A program made the position numbers and the translations under genes. DNA of 64,000 bases, from the NCBI RefSeq assembly GCF_003854275.1, contig NZ_QTQP01000013.1, positions 62,001-126,000 on the forward strand, given 5' to 3'. Under the pieces are notes generated by a model. The model saw only the letters and a list, made by a program, of their open reading frames with translations, was not told the DNA's origin and ran no database searches. Below are positions 1 to 8,363 of the stretch, piece after piece (the stretch's first letter is position 1; each line of letters begins with the position of its first letter). The stretch is from Burkholderia sp. Bp8963. GTDB lineage: Bacteria; Pseudomonadota; Gammaproteobacteria; Burkholderiales; Burkholderiaceae.

Positions 1-872
1 CGACTGTGAACTTCAAGGACGCACTCGCCATTTCCGGACGCGCGGAGATCATCCGCGAGTTTCCATTGGTCGCGGGCATCGACCTGGCTGGCACCGTCGA
101 AGCATCCACGTATCCCGGCATCTCCGCCGGCGACCGTGTCGTCCTCAACGGGTGGGAACTCAGCCAGAACCATCACGGCGGATTCGCGCAGAAGGCACGC
201 GTGAAGGGCGAGTGGCTCGTCAAACTCCCAGAGGTTTTTTCCGCGCACGACGCGATGGCTATCGGCACGGCCGGATACACGGCCATGCTTGCCGTGTTGG
301 CGCTCGAACATGGCGGACTCTCGCCACAACGCGGCGACGTGCTCGTCACAGGCGCCAATGGAGGCGTCGGCTCGATCGCAATTGCAGTCCTGTCGGGCCT
401 CGGGTATCGCGTCGTCGCATCAACCGGACGCCCCGAGGAAGCCGACTATCTGCGCAGCCTCGGCGCCGCGGAAGTGATTGATCGCCGAACGCTCTCGGAG
501 CCAGGTACGCCGCTCGCCACCGAACGTTGGGCGGGTGCCGTGGATTCCGTCGGACATCACACGCTGGCAAACGTCCTGGCCCAGACGCAGTACCGGGGCG
601 TCGTCGCCGCCTGCGGCCTGGCGCAGGGCTCGGGTCTCCCCGGTTCGGTCCTGCCCTTCATCCGACGCAATGTGACCCTCGCAGGCATCGATTCTGTCAA
701 TGCTCCCCAGTCCGTACGCATCGATGCCTGGGCGCGGCTTGCGCGCGACCTCGATTTGAGCAAACTCGGCCGCGCGACGAAGGTGATCGGGCTCGCCGAC
801 GTTCCTGCTGTCGCGGGCCAGATACTGGAAGGCAAGATTCAGGGTCGCACAGTCGTAGACGTCAATGCGTAG
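1..872 (+). CDS. AcuI/YhdH-type medium-chain reductase (5' partial)
   Basis: This is an NADPH-dependent quinone oxidoreductase/acrylyl-CoA reductase of the zinc-free MDR superfamily. The frame is open to the window edge. The first visible residues (NFKDALAISG) match the conserved SSLNYKDAL segment of AcuI/YhdH proteins, so roughly 35-40 N-terminal residues are missing. The Rossmann nucleotide-binding loop GANGGVGS lies at visible residues 116-123 and is followed by the family-typical ASTGR segment. The C-terminus (GKIQGRTVVDVNA) is intact. The family reduces acryloyl-CoA or quinone-like enones; the substrate here cannot be told from sequence. It is followed at 40 bp by a broken MFS gene and then by a convergent HxlR regulator. 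HxlR proteins often control electrophile-responsive reductases, so a link to stress control is plausible. Confidence 0.9.
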   Translation, partial: TVNFKDALAISGRAEIIREFPLVAGIDLAGTVEASTYPGISAGDRVVLNGWELSQNHHGGFAQKARVKGEWLVKLPEVFSAHDAMAIGTAGYTAMLAVLALEHGGLSPQRGDVLVTGANGGVGSIAIAVLSGLGYRVVASTGRPEEADYLRSLGAAEVIDRRTLSEPGTPLATERWAGAVDSVGHHTLANVLAQTQYRGVVAACGLAQGSGLPGSVLPFIRRNVTLAGIDSVNAPQSVRIDAWARLARDLDLSKLGRATKVIGLADVPAVAGQILEGKIQGRTVVDVNA

Positions 873-911
873 ACGCTTCCCCCCGCAACACCCGTGATAC
901 CGGAGTTCGCA

Positions 912-1235
912 ATGTCTGCAGTTCCTTCCACGTCCCACGTGAGCGATGCATCATCGCTCGATGCCCGCGCGCTCTTCGCAGCCTTCGCCGGGCTTTGCGG
1001 CAGTCTGGTCGCCATCGGTCTCGCGCGCTTCGCCTACACGCCGCTCATTCCCTCAATGATCCTGGCGCACTGGTTCAGTTCCTCGCAGACCGTCACGCTC
1101 GGCGCGGCAAATTTCGCCGGCTACGCGCTCGTATTCCTGTGCGGTGCGGGCGCTCTCGCACTAGCCTTCGTCACGGACTTCCTGGTGCACGCGCGACGCA
1201 CGGAACAGACTGGACGACAGCCCGCTGCGCGCTGA
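912..1235 (+). pseudogene. YbfB/YjiJ-type MFS transporter remnant
   Basis: The 107-residue ORF starts like a YbfB/YjiJ-family major facilitator: a short polar leader, then the first membrane helix (LCGSLVAIGLARFAYTPLIP), HWFSSSQ, and a second helix (LGAANFAGYALVF). A normal member has about 400 residues and 12 helices. Here the sequence jumps after the second helix into a short helix and a charged tail (VHARRTEQ) resembling a transporter C-terminus. This suggests an internal deletion of about 300 codons. It lies 40 bp after the reductase and ends 5 bp before the convergent HxlR gene. I infer it is non-functional. Confidence 0.65.
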
Positions 1236-1240
1236 CTGAA

Positions 1241-1753
1241 CTATTCGGATCTGGCCTTCGCGGCCCGATATGTCTCGCGCCTCTTCTCGCGCTCTTTCGC
1301 AAACGAAGCACTCAAGGTTGCATCGAGGTCGCGACGCTCCACGTACTCTCCGCACGACGGGCAGATATAGTCGAGGCCAACCTCGTGCCCGCACACACGA
1401 TGCGTAAAATGCACCGCGACTTCCTCGCCTTTGCTCTTGCACCAGGTCTCGCCCCAGGTGCGTAGCGCCTGGATCACCGGATAGTACGCCCGGCCTTTCT
1501 CCGTGAGACGGTACTCGTAGCGCAACGGCCTTTCCTGATACGGATGGCGCTCGACCATCCCGTCCGCTTCGAGTGACTTCAGCCGCGTCGCCAGCATCTG
1601 GGGCGTCGCCTCCGTCTGAATCTGAATTTCCTCGAATCGGGTCGCGCCCATGTACAGCTCGCGCAGCACAAGCGTCGTCCACTTGTCGCCGACAACTTCG
1701 GTCGATCGCGCCACAGGGCACACCGTGGCCACCCCTTTCTCTCTGCGCTTCAT
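1241..1753 (-). CDS. HxlR-family winged-helix transcriptional regulator
   Basis: This is a 170-residue MarR/HxlR-type dimeric DNA-binding protein. The HxlR signature is clear: the early cysteine in CPVARS (residue 12), the recognition region DKWTTLVLRELYMGATRFEE, then LATRLKSLEADGMVER and the wing (PLRYEYRLTEKG). HxlR/YodB-type proteins sense electrophiles or oxidants through that N-terminal Cys. The C-terminal extension is unusual: it carries CGHEV...CPSCGE, a CxxC-containing zinc-ribbon-like segment not found in the shortest family members. The gene diverges from the isochorismatase-GST-GST operon. A perfect inverted repeat lies 18 bp upstream of its start, so it probably regulates itself and the divergent operon. 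Confidence 0.92.
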   Translation of the reverse strand: MKRREKGVATVCPVARSTEVVGDKWTTLVLRELYMGATRFEEIQIQTEATPQMLATRLKSLEADGMVERHPYQERPLRYEYRLTEKGRAYYPVIQALRTWGETWCKSKGEEVAVHFTHRVCGHEVGLDYICPSCGEYVERRDLDATLSASFAKEREKRRETYRAAKARSE

Positions 1754-1770
1754 TTTGCCTCCATCGTAAC

Positions 1771-1786
1771 TACTATTTTCATAGTA
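1771..1786. promoter_or_regulatory. Probable HxlR operator (TACTAT-N4-ATAGTA)
   Basis: A perfect 6-bp inverted repeat, TACTAT and ATAGTA separated by TTTC, lies 18 bp upstream of the HxlR start codon in the divergent intergenic region. Operators of HxlR/YodB/CatR-type regulators are commonly TACT/AGTA inverted repeats. Binding here is inferred from motif and position. Confidence 0.6.
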
Positions 1787-1882
1787 TCACGGATTGCGTC
1801 ACGGCGATGACATCCGCATCCGGGGCAAGACATGCGTTCGATACCCGCGCCGTGGGTATGGTGTTTATGTTCCAGTTGCAAC

Positions 1883-1895
1883 TATGAAATTCATA
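1883..1895. promoter_or_regulatory. Second inverted repeat near isochorismatase operon
   Basis: TATGAA-A-TTCATA is a perfect inverted repeat about 110 bp upstream of the isochorismatase start. It shares ACTAT...ATA character with the site at 1771-1786 and lies in an AT-rich stretch suited to a promoter. It could be a second, weaker HxlR site or chance symmetry in AT-rich DNA. Confidence 0.3.
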
Positions 1896-2005
1896 TATAT
1901 ACTCGACTCGTGAGGCAACGAAGTGCTCGACGTCGTGCAGAAGTTCCGCGCATCGGGTGTCGGTTGTGTCGTGCCCCATCCCGAACCGTTTTTCCGGAGA
2001 ACATC

Positions 2006-2629
2006 ATGACGGACCTCGCCTATCACGCCGAACACACCGGTCTTTTGCTGGTCGACCCGTACAACGACTTCCTGTCACATGGCGGCAAGATCTTTCCGAT
2101 GATCGAGGCAGTCGCCAACGACGTTCGGCTCCTCGACAATTTGCGCGCAACGGTGGGCGCCGCACGCAAGGCTGGCGTTCAGGTGTTCTATGTGCCGCAT
2201 CGCCGCTGGCAGCCTGGCGACTACGAAGACTGGGACCATCCGAACCCGACGCAACGGCTCGTGCAAAAGCGCCAGACCTTCGCAAAGGGCACATGGGGCG
2301 GCGAATGGCACCCCGATTTCGTTCCCCAGGAAAACGACATCGTCATCCACGAGCATTGGGCGCAAAGCGGCTTCGCCAACACGGACCTCGATTTCCAGCT
2401 CAAGCAGCACAAAATCTCGCACGTGATTACCGTCGGCCTGCTCGCGAACACCTGCATCGAATCCACCGCGCGATTCGCGATGGAGCTCGGCTATCACGTG
2501 ACGCTCGTACGCGACGCGACCGCCGCCTTCACGCCGGAACTGATGCGGGCCGCCCACGAACTGAACGGACCCACGTTTGCTCATTCGATCGTCACGACGG
2601 CCGAATTGCTGACAGCATTGCCAGCGTAA
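2006..2629 (+). CDS. Isochorismatase-family cysteine hydrolase
   Basis: This 207-residue alpha/beta hydrolase belongs to the isochorismatase/nicotinamidase superfamily. The catalytic Asp sits in LLVDPYNDF (D17) and the nucleophile in GLLANTCIEST (C150). The third triad position, usually Lys, falls in VIHEHWAQSGFANTD, where no Lys is present; this variation occurs in a known subgroup of the family. The ATG at 2006 is chosen over an upstream in-frame GTG because GGAGA lies just upstream of it and the family begins at this point. It is the first gene of an operon with two glutathione transferases (gaps of 68 and 4 bp), opposite the HxlR gene. The substrate is unknown; the setting suggests detoxification of an amide or electrophile. 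Confidence 0.9.
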   Translation: MTDLAYHAEHTGLLLVDPYNDFLSHGGKIFPMIEAVANDVRLLDNLRATVGAARKAGVQVFYVPHRRWQPGDYEDWDHPNPTQRLVQKRQTFAKGTWGGEWHPDFVPQENDIVIHEHWAQSGFANTDLDFQLKQHKISHVITVGLLANTCIESTARFAMELGYHVTLVRDATAAFTPELMRAAHELNGPTFAHSIVTTAELLTALPA

Positions 2630-2697
2630 GCGTTATGCCGACGACGACGGAGTGAAACGGTCAACACACTAATAACAAACACCAAAAGGACGCACGC

Positions 2698-3324
2698 ATG
2701 TTTACCATCTGGGGACGTGCCAATTCGGTCAACGTCCAGAAGCTCTTGTGGCTTTGCGATGAGCTTTCCCTACGCTATAACCGGATAGACGCCGGTCTGC
2801 AGTTCGGACACAACACCGAAGCCGCCTACCTCGCGATGAATCCGATGGGCAAGGTCCCCACGCTCGTTGACGGCGATTTTGTGCTTTGGGAATCGAACTC
2901 GATCCTGCGCTATATCGTGATGCAGTACGGTGAACCCGGCACACTTTATCCCGCCGATCCAAAGGCGCGGGCCAGCATCGACCGCTGGCTCGACTGGTCG
3001 CTCTCGACTTTGCAGCCGGCCGAGCGTCCCGTGTTCTGGGGAATCGTCCGCACACCCGAGGCCAAGCGGGACATCGAGAAAATTGCCGCCGATGTCGTAA
3101 AGGTCGCGGAAGTCTGGAAAGTGCTCGATGCGCAGTTGAGGGGTCGCGACTACGTCGAAGCCGAGTCGTTCACGATTGCGGATATCGTTCTCGGTGCGTT
3201 CGCGAAGCGGTGGTTTGGCATGCCGGGCATAGAACGTGTTCGAATGCCCGACCTCGAGCGCTGGTACGCGTCGCTCGCCACGCGTCCGGGTTTCAACACA
3301 CATGTCGATGTCGAATTGAGCTGA
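2698..3324 (+). CDS. Glutathione S-transferase
   Basis: This is a 208-residue cytosolic GST. The thioredoxin-fold N-terminal domain starts with FTIWGRANSVNVQK, where the Ser at about residue 10 can act as the thiolate-stabilising residue. It continues with NPMGKVPTLVD (the cis-Pro glutathione-binding loop) and ESNSILRYI (the gamma-glutamyl-binding Glu-Ser). The alpha-helical C-terminal domain has the FTIADIVLGAF N-capping box. It conjugates glutathione to electrophiles. It follows the isochorismatase by 68 bp and precedes a second GST by 4 bp. AAAAGG upstream of the ATG supports this start. Confidence 0.93.
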   Translation: MFTIWGRANSVNVQKLLWLCDELSLRYNRIDAGLQFGHNTEAAYLAMNPMGKVPTLVDGDFVLWESNSILRYIVMQYGEPGTLYPADPKARASIDRWLDWSLSTLQPAERPVFWGIVRTPEAKRDIEKIAADVVKVAEVWKVLDAQLRGRDYVEAESFTIADIVLGAFAKRWFGMPGIERVRMPDLERWYASLATRPGFNTHVDVELS

Positions 3325-3328
3325 ATCC

Positions 3329-3964
3329 ATGAAGACCGAACCGATCACGCTCTATGCATGGAACACGCCTAATGGCCGCAAGGCCAGCGTCGCGCTCGAG
3401 GAAATGGCGTTGCCGTACGTCGTTCAGCCTGTGAATATCGGCAACCGCGAGCAGTTCGAGCCGTCATTCCTATCCATCAGCCCGAACAACAAGATTCCGG
3501 CGATCGTCGATCCAGACGGCCCCGATGGTCAGCCTATCAGCGTGTTCGAGTCGGGCGCGATCCTTCTCTATCTTGGAGAAAAGACCGGCCGATTCCTTCC
3601 ACGCGGTCTACGCGAACGGGTGCCCGTGATCGAATGGCTCATGTGGCAGATGGGTGGTTTCGGACCGATGCCCGGACAGGTGCACCACTTCGCCGCGCTC
3701 GCTTCCGAGGGCGACAGACGCTACGGTCTCAAGCGCTTCTCAGACGAAACACGACGGCTTTATTCGGTGCTGAACGAAAGGCTCGCTGGCCATGAGTACG
3801 TGGCCGGCGAGCTTTCGATTGCCGACTTTGCCATCATTGGCTGGGCGTGGCGACACGAGCGGCACAAGGTCGATATTGCAGACTACCCAAACGTCAAGCG
3901 ATGGTACGACGCCATGTTCGATCGCCCCGCGGTGCGTCGCGGCTTCGAGGTCAAGCTTGACTAA
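3329..3964 (+). CDS. Glutathione S-transferase, nu-class (YfcG/YghU-like)
   Basis: This 211-residue GST has the nu-class N-terminus LYAWNTPNGRKASVALEEM, in which Thr/Asn near the N-terminus replace the classical Tyr/Ser/Cys. It is followed by ISPNNKIPAIVD and VFESGAILLYLGEKTG. YfcG-type enzymes have disulfide-bond reductase and peroxidase activity with glutathione. The IADFAIIGWAWR segment is the C-terminal capping motif. The start codon is 4 bp after the upstream GST stop, so translation is probably coupled. The two GSTs are divergent in sequence and are not a recent duplication. Confidence 0.93.
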   Translation: MKTEPITLYAWNTPNGRKASVALEEMALPYVVQPVNIGNREQFEPSFLSISPNNKIPAIVDPDGPDGQPISVFESGAILLYLGEKTGRFLPRGLRERVPVIEWLMWQMGGFGPMPGQVHHFAALASEGDRRYGLKRFSDETRRLYSVLNERLAGHEYVAGELSIADFAIIGWAWRHERHKVDIADYPNVKRWYDAMFDRPAVRRGFEVKLD

Positions 3965-4027
3965 AAGAATTACGTAGCCATCCTGATCGACTCTCTGGAT
4001 CGTCACCAACAGGCCCGTGAGTTCAAC

Positions 4028-4700
4028 TCAAGCTGGGTCTGATAAGGCGCGACCGGTGAACAGCGCGAGGGATTCCTTTACGAATGCGCGAACGGCGGGA
4101 GAAAGCTCTCGCCGCCTGCCGGCCAATGCGAGATGACACGGATACTCGAAATCCGCGATCGGCCGATAGCAAATGCCTGGCTGTGTGAAGTTGCGCATCG
4201 ATTCCGGGACGACGACCACGCCGTATCCGGCCGATGCGAGACTGATCGCGGCGATGAAGTCATGAACGCGATGTTCGAGAAAAGGAACAAAGCCTCCCGC
4301 CACGCCCAGCGCAGTAAGCACCTCGCTAAATCCCGTGTCGTCGTCGAAGTGGGGGGCGATAAAACGCTGATCTTTCAGGTCTCTGACCGACACGTGCCCG
4401 CTTGCTGCCAATGCATGGTCCTCGGCCATCGCGACCAACAGGCATTCGGTCTGCACGATTGTCGCCACGATACCTGCTGGATGCTGGCGCCACGGTCTCA
4501 CGATACCTACATCGATCTCGCCGCTGACGAGCGCCTCGAACTGGCGCGGGGTCTCCATGGCCACGACCTCGATTCGCACGTCGCCATGCGAGATCCGAAA
4601 CTGATGCAGCATCCTCGAGAGCACGCCGCTGCTCACGCCCGATGCCACCGACCCGATCCGCACCACACCGGCAAGGCCTCTGGCCGCCAGCCGGCCAACC
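4028..4700 (-). pseudogene. LysR regulator lacking its DNA-binding domain
   Basis: The frame encodes only the effector-binding half of a LysR-type regulator: GLAGVVRIGSVASG, then GEIDVGIVRP and the RBS-like fold through to the C-terminus. The whole N-terminal winged helix (about 90 residues) is absent. Reading upstream, LysR-like sequence continues to about 4695-4700 (LAARGLAGVV) and then becomes unrelated, reaching a stop at 4724. At that same point a plus-strand gene fragment begins. The two truncated genes therefore meet at a recombination junction. A GTG at 4666 could still start a 212-residue effector domain, but it could not bind DNA. Confidence 0.75.
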
Positions 4701-4894
4701 GTGAAGAAGCGGCATTTCTCCGCTCACTGTCCCAGTCGATGGAAACGTCGGCTGGCACGAAGGAAGTGTCTTTGCCGGTCGGTGGCCTGGTGGTGCTGAA
4801 CAACTATTTCTACCTTCACGGCCGGGCGCCATTCCAGCCGAACGAATCGCTGTTCCGCGAGCTGATGCGCCAGCGCGGTTCGTTTGCGTCTTGA
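4700..4894 (+). pseudogene. C-terminal fragment of a CsiD/TauD-like Fe(II)/2-oxoglutarate dioxygenase
   Basis: The last ~65 codons of a plus-strand gene remain, with VGGLVVLNNYFYLHGR followed by FRELMRQRG. The LHGR...ELMRQRG arrangement supplies the distal metal-binding His and the 2-oxoglutarate-binding Arg at the end of CsiD-type dioxygenases. Everything upstream, including the HxD motif, is missing and replaced by the minus-strand LysR fragment. It is non-functional. The assignment to the CsiD branch rather than another clavaminate-synthase-like branch is from memory of the family. Confidence 0.55.
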
Positions 4895-4979
4895 TGTCGC
4901 CGGCTCTTTGGCGTTGTCGGGCACACCGACCGCCGAGGGCCGACGCAGCGATTTCGATGTAACTCAGTGGGACGGTGAG

Positions 4980-6218
4980 ATGAACGACTACGCAGAGCAT
5001 GTGACAGTGCAGGAGACGACGCCCGTCGGGCGAATTGAACACGCAGCTTACGGGGTCAAGGAACATCTCCCCCGGCGGCTGCGCCAGATTCTCTCGCTCG
5101 CGGACTTCGAGGCGGCGGCACGGCGCGTTCTGCCGCGCCCACTCTTCGGCTATATTTCCGGCGCCGCGGAGGACGGCATGTCGATCGCGGCGAATCGGGC
5201 TGCGTTCGAACACTTGAAGTTCCGCACGAAAGTGCTTGTCGACGTGTCTCGCCGGTCACAGCAGACAACGATCTTCAACCACACCTATTCGTCCCCGTTC
5301 GGAATCGCACCGGTCGGAATCAGTGCCATTTCGGCATATCGCGGCGACATCGCATTGGCCACGGTCGCTCAGGATGAAAACATCCCTGCGATCATGAGCG
5401 GCTCCTCGCTCATTCCGATGGAGACGGTCCATGCCGAAGCACCTGACACCTGGTTCCAGGCCTATCTCCCCGGCGATGCCGCTCGCCGCGACGCCCTGAT
5501 CGAGCGCGTCAAGGCCGCCGGCTTCGCGACGCTCGTCCTCACCGTCGACATTCCCGTTTGGGCGAACCGCGAAGACAACGTGCGCACGGGCTTCTCGCTG
5601 CCGTTGCGCCCGTCGCTTCGTCTCGCGATGGACGGTATTTCCCATCCGCGCTGGCTGCTCGGCACGTTCGCCCGGACGCTGATCAATCACGGGATGCCCC
5701 ACTTCGAGAACTCGTTCGCGACACGAGGGGCGCCGATGCTGTCCGCTTCGGCGGTACGCGACACCACCGGACGCGACCATCTGTCATGGTCGGACATCGC
5801 AAGCACTCGTCAACGTTGGAGCGGGAATCTGGTCATCAAAGGCATTCTTCACGCGGACGATGCACGGCGCGCACTCGCGATTGGCTCGGACGGGATCATC
5901 GTGTCGAACCACGGTGGGCGCCAACTGGACGGGGCGGTCGAGCCGCTAGCTGTATTGCCGCAGATTTGTGATGCCGTTGGTGACAAAACCGTCGTCATGA
6001 TGGACAGCGGAATCCGGCGCGGGGGAGATGTCCTGAAGGCGCTCGCGCTCGGTGCGCAGTTCGTATTCGCGGGGCGCCCGTTCATGTACGCCGCCGCGGT
6101 GGGCGGCGCGCCGGGTGTTCGACATGCAATCGGCCTTCTCAGGGACGAAGTCGATCGAAACATGGCGATGCTCGGCACGGTAGCGATTCGCGAGATCGAT
6201 CGCGCAATACTGGCCTGA
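4980..6218 (+). CDS. FMN-dependent alpha-hydroxyacid oxidase/dehydrogenase
   Basis: This 412-residue enzyme belongs to the lactate/glycolate/mandelate oxidase family and oxidises an L-2-hydroxyacid through FMN. The TIM barrel is evident: PLFGYISGAAED near the N-terminus, GIAPVGISAIS, and QAYLPGD. The catalytic His-Gly-Gly-Arg block is SNHGGRQLDGA, and the FMN-phosphate loop is DSGIRRGGDVLKALALGA then VFAGRPFMYA. I chose the ATG at 4980 because GGTGAG precedes it; the longer in-frame GTG at 4884 overlaps the broken dioxygenase. The substrate cannot be told, and no dedicated partner lies adjacent. A FUSC exporter follows 80 bp downstream. Confidence 0.9.
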   Translation: MNDYAEHVTVQETTPVGRIEHAAYGVKEHLPRRLRQILSLADFEAAARRVLPRPLFGYISGAAEDGMSIAANRAAFEHLKFRTKVLVDVSRRSQQTTIFNHTYSSPFGIAPVGISAISAYRGDIALATVAQDENIPAIMSGSSLIPMETVHAEAPDTWFQAYLPGDAARRDALIERVKAAGFATLVLTVDIPVWANREDNVRTGFSLPLRPSLRLAMDGISHPRWLLGTFARTLINHGMPHFENSFATRGAPMLSASAVRDTTGRDHLSWSDIASTRQRWSGNLVIKGILHADDARRALAIGSDGIIVSNHGGRQLDGAVEPLAVLPQICDAVGDKTVVMMDSGIRRGGDVLKALALGAQFVFAGRPFMYAAAVGGAPGVRHAIGLLRDEVDRNMAMLGTVAIREIDRAILA

Positions 6219-6298
6219 ACGGGGCGTTCCGACCGGAAAACGCGTGGCCCCGATGGTGTATGAAGACTGGCCATCAATAAATTAGGACTCCATGTTTA

Positions 6299-8311
6299 AT
6301 GGACTTCAAGAAACTACCCCTACTACCCATCCCGCGCGTTACATGGGAGGGGCTGGCGTACGCCGTCCGGACCGCAGGCGCATCGCCGATCGCGCTGTAC
6401 ATCGCGTTTTGCATGAACCTCGACGATCCGAAATGGGCCGCAATCACCGTGTGGGTCGTCGCCCAGAATAGTCGGGGCATGAGCGTCTCGAAGAGCCAGT
6501 ACCGGATCCTCGGTACTGCGCTGGGCGCAGTCGCAGCACTCGTGCTCGTCGCCCTGTTTGCGCAGACGCCGGAATTGTTCCTGTTGGGACTCGCCGGCTG
6601 GATTGGACTTTGCACCGGGTTTGCGACGGCACTGCGGAATTTTCGCGCATATGCAGCGGTACTGGCAGGCTATACGGCAGCGATCAACGGGCTGGATGCC
6701 GCTTCCGCGCCCCTTCATGCATTCGATATCGCGCTCGCGCGCTTTGTCTATGTTGTCGTCGGCATTCTGGTCGAAGCAACCCTCACTGCGATCTTCGCCC
6801 CTGGGGCGCCGTTACGAGAGGTACGCGAACAATTTCGTGGCTACGTAAGCAAGGCTTCACAGTTCGGCGCACGCGCGCTTCGCCGCGAGACGGATGAAGT
6901 CGCCATACACAAGCTGTTTGCGGCGGCCCTCGAACTGGACACAGCGGCCGAATATGCTGCCGCTGCATCCGCGGAAGTCCGTCTCTCCATTGGACATCTA
7001 CGCGCCGCAATCGTCGCAGTACTCACGCAGCTGAGCGCCATCCACGCATTGCGAGCGCAACTGACTCGCCACCCCGATCTTCGGATTGACGTGGTCGATG
7101 AGACGGCAACGCTGTTGGCAGGCGATGACACCGATTTCTCCTGTGCCAAGTCCAGAATCGCCTCTCTGAAGTCAAGAATCAGGCACGCTCTTGCTTCGGA
7201 AGCATCCGGCCAGCACAGTTCGCAGAGTGGCAGGCTGTTCGTTCTTGACCGGCTAACCTTGCTTCTCACAGCGTGGGAGCAGGTTATCGCACGAAAATCA
7301 TGGCTGGATCAGGTCAATCCTCCGCGATCGCTCGTGAAATTTGCCTTCCACCATGACCACGTGCTTGCCTGGCACAACGGCATGCGGGCGTTTTTCGCCG
7401 TGGTCGCCGCGTCGATGTTCTGGTTATTTAGCGCGTGGCCGTCGGGCGCGGGTTTCGTCGCCACAGTTGGGGTGGTAAGCGCACTCTTCGCCACGCGCCC
7501 CAACTCTATCGCCGCCGCAATGGGGTGGTTCAAGGGCGCATTCTTTGCAGCATTAGTAGGCATCCTCTGTAATTTCGTTTTGCTGCCAGCGGTGACAGAC
7601 TTCGTTCCGCTGGCGTGTATTGCTGGCTTCTTCACGATCTCTGCCGGTCTTGCGATGCGCAATCCTCGAACGGCATCGATTGGCAGCGGATTTGCCCTGT
7701 TCTTCTGGAACTTCACTTCACCCAGCAACGTGACGCGTATTAACGATGCGGCGTTCCTGAACGACGCCCTGTCCACCCTGCTGGCCATCGCCTGGGCCAC
7801 GCTCACGTTTTCGGTTTTGTTTCCGGCGGACCGTGCGTCGAGCATCGCGCGCCTGCAACGCGCGGTCCGGCGGGATCTTTCCAGCCTGGCCAGCAACCCA
7901 CAACGATGGCGGCGAGATGCCTGGCTTAGCTGCACTGCCGATCGCCTCGGCCGCCGTTTCGCCACGGAAGCCTCCAGCGCGAAGCCGGGATCAGGTGCGC
8001 AAACCGGCCTGCGCGAACTGCTTGCGGCATGGACGATAGGTGACAGCGTGCTCGCGCTGCAACAGGGTGCCTCGTCGCATCCAGGCTTGCGCCGCTCGAT
8101 GACGGTCATCCAGGGACGCCTGCGCACGCTGGATTTCGCGCGCCTCGCAACGGTTTGCGACGCACTTGCAGCCAGATTGCTGCGGCAGGCCTCGATCCCT
8201 GCCGATCGGGCCAGCCCCGATCTGTTGGATGGTGCGGCACTTCTGCAAACGATCGCGGTTTCGGCAAAAGAGTATATGGACGCATCGCGCGGGTATGCCG
8301 ATCCGGCATGA
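6299..8311 (+). CDS. FUSC-family inner-membrane aromatic/organic acid exporter
   Basis: This 670-residue protein has the two-block FUSC layout of AaeB/YccS-type efflux proteins. A first group of about five to six helices spans residues 35-180 (IALYIAFCMNLDDPKWAAIT with the typical D-P-KWA motif, then the VVAQNSRG...GTALGA loop). A long cytoplasmic helical region follows, then a second membrane block (about 360-500) repeating the GMRAFFAVVAASMFW pattern, and a soluble C-terminus. AaeB-like pumps usually need a periplasmic adaptor, and none is adjacent here. A LysR regulator follows 52 bp downstream in the same direction. LysR genes commonly control such exporters, though usually divergently. 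Confidence 0.88.
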   Translation: MDFKKLPLLPIPRVTWEGLAYAVRTAGASPIALYIAFCMNLDDPKWAAITVWVVAQNSRGMSVSKSQYRILGTALGAVAALVLVALFAQTPELFLLGLAGWIGLCTGFATALRNFRAYAAVLAGYTAAINGLDAASAPLHAFDIALARFVYVVVGILVEATLTAIFAPGAPLREVREQFRGYVSKASQFGARALRRETDEVAIHKLFAAALELDTAAEYAAAASAEVRLSIGHLRAAIVAVLTQLSAIHALRAQLTRHPDLRIDVVDETATLLAGDDTDFSCAKSRIASLKSRIRHALASEASGQHSSQSGRLFVLDRLTLLLTAWEQVIARKSWLDQVNPPRSLVKFAFHHDHVLAWHNGMRAFFAVVAASMFWLFSAWPSGAGFVATVGVVSALFATRPNSIAAAMGWFKGAFFAALVGILCNFVLLPAVTDFVPLACIAGFFTISAGLAMRNPRTASIGSGFALFFWNFTSPSNVTRINDAAFLNDALSTLLAIAWATLTFSVLFPADRASSIARLQRAVRRDLSSLASNPQRWRRDAWLSCTADRLGRRFATEASSAKPGSGAQTGLRELLAAWTIGDSVLALQQGASSHPGLRRSMTVIQGRLRTLDFARLATVCDALAARLLRQASIPADRASPDLLDGAALLQTIAVSAKEYMDASRGYADPA

Positions 8312-8363
8312 GCGGCATTGCCGCCACCCATCCCGTGCTGTGCGGCGCAATAAAGGAAATACG

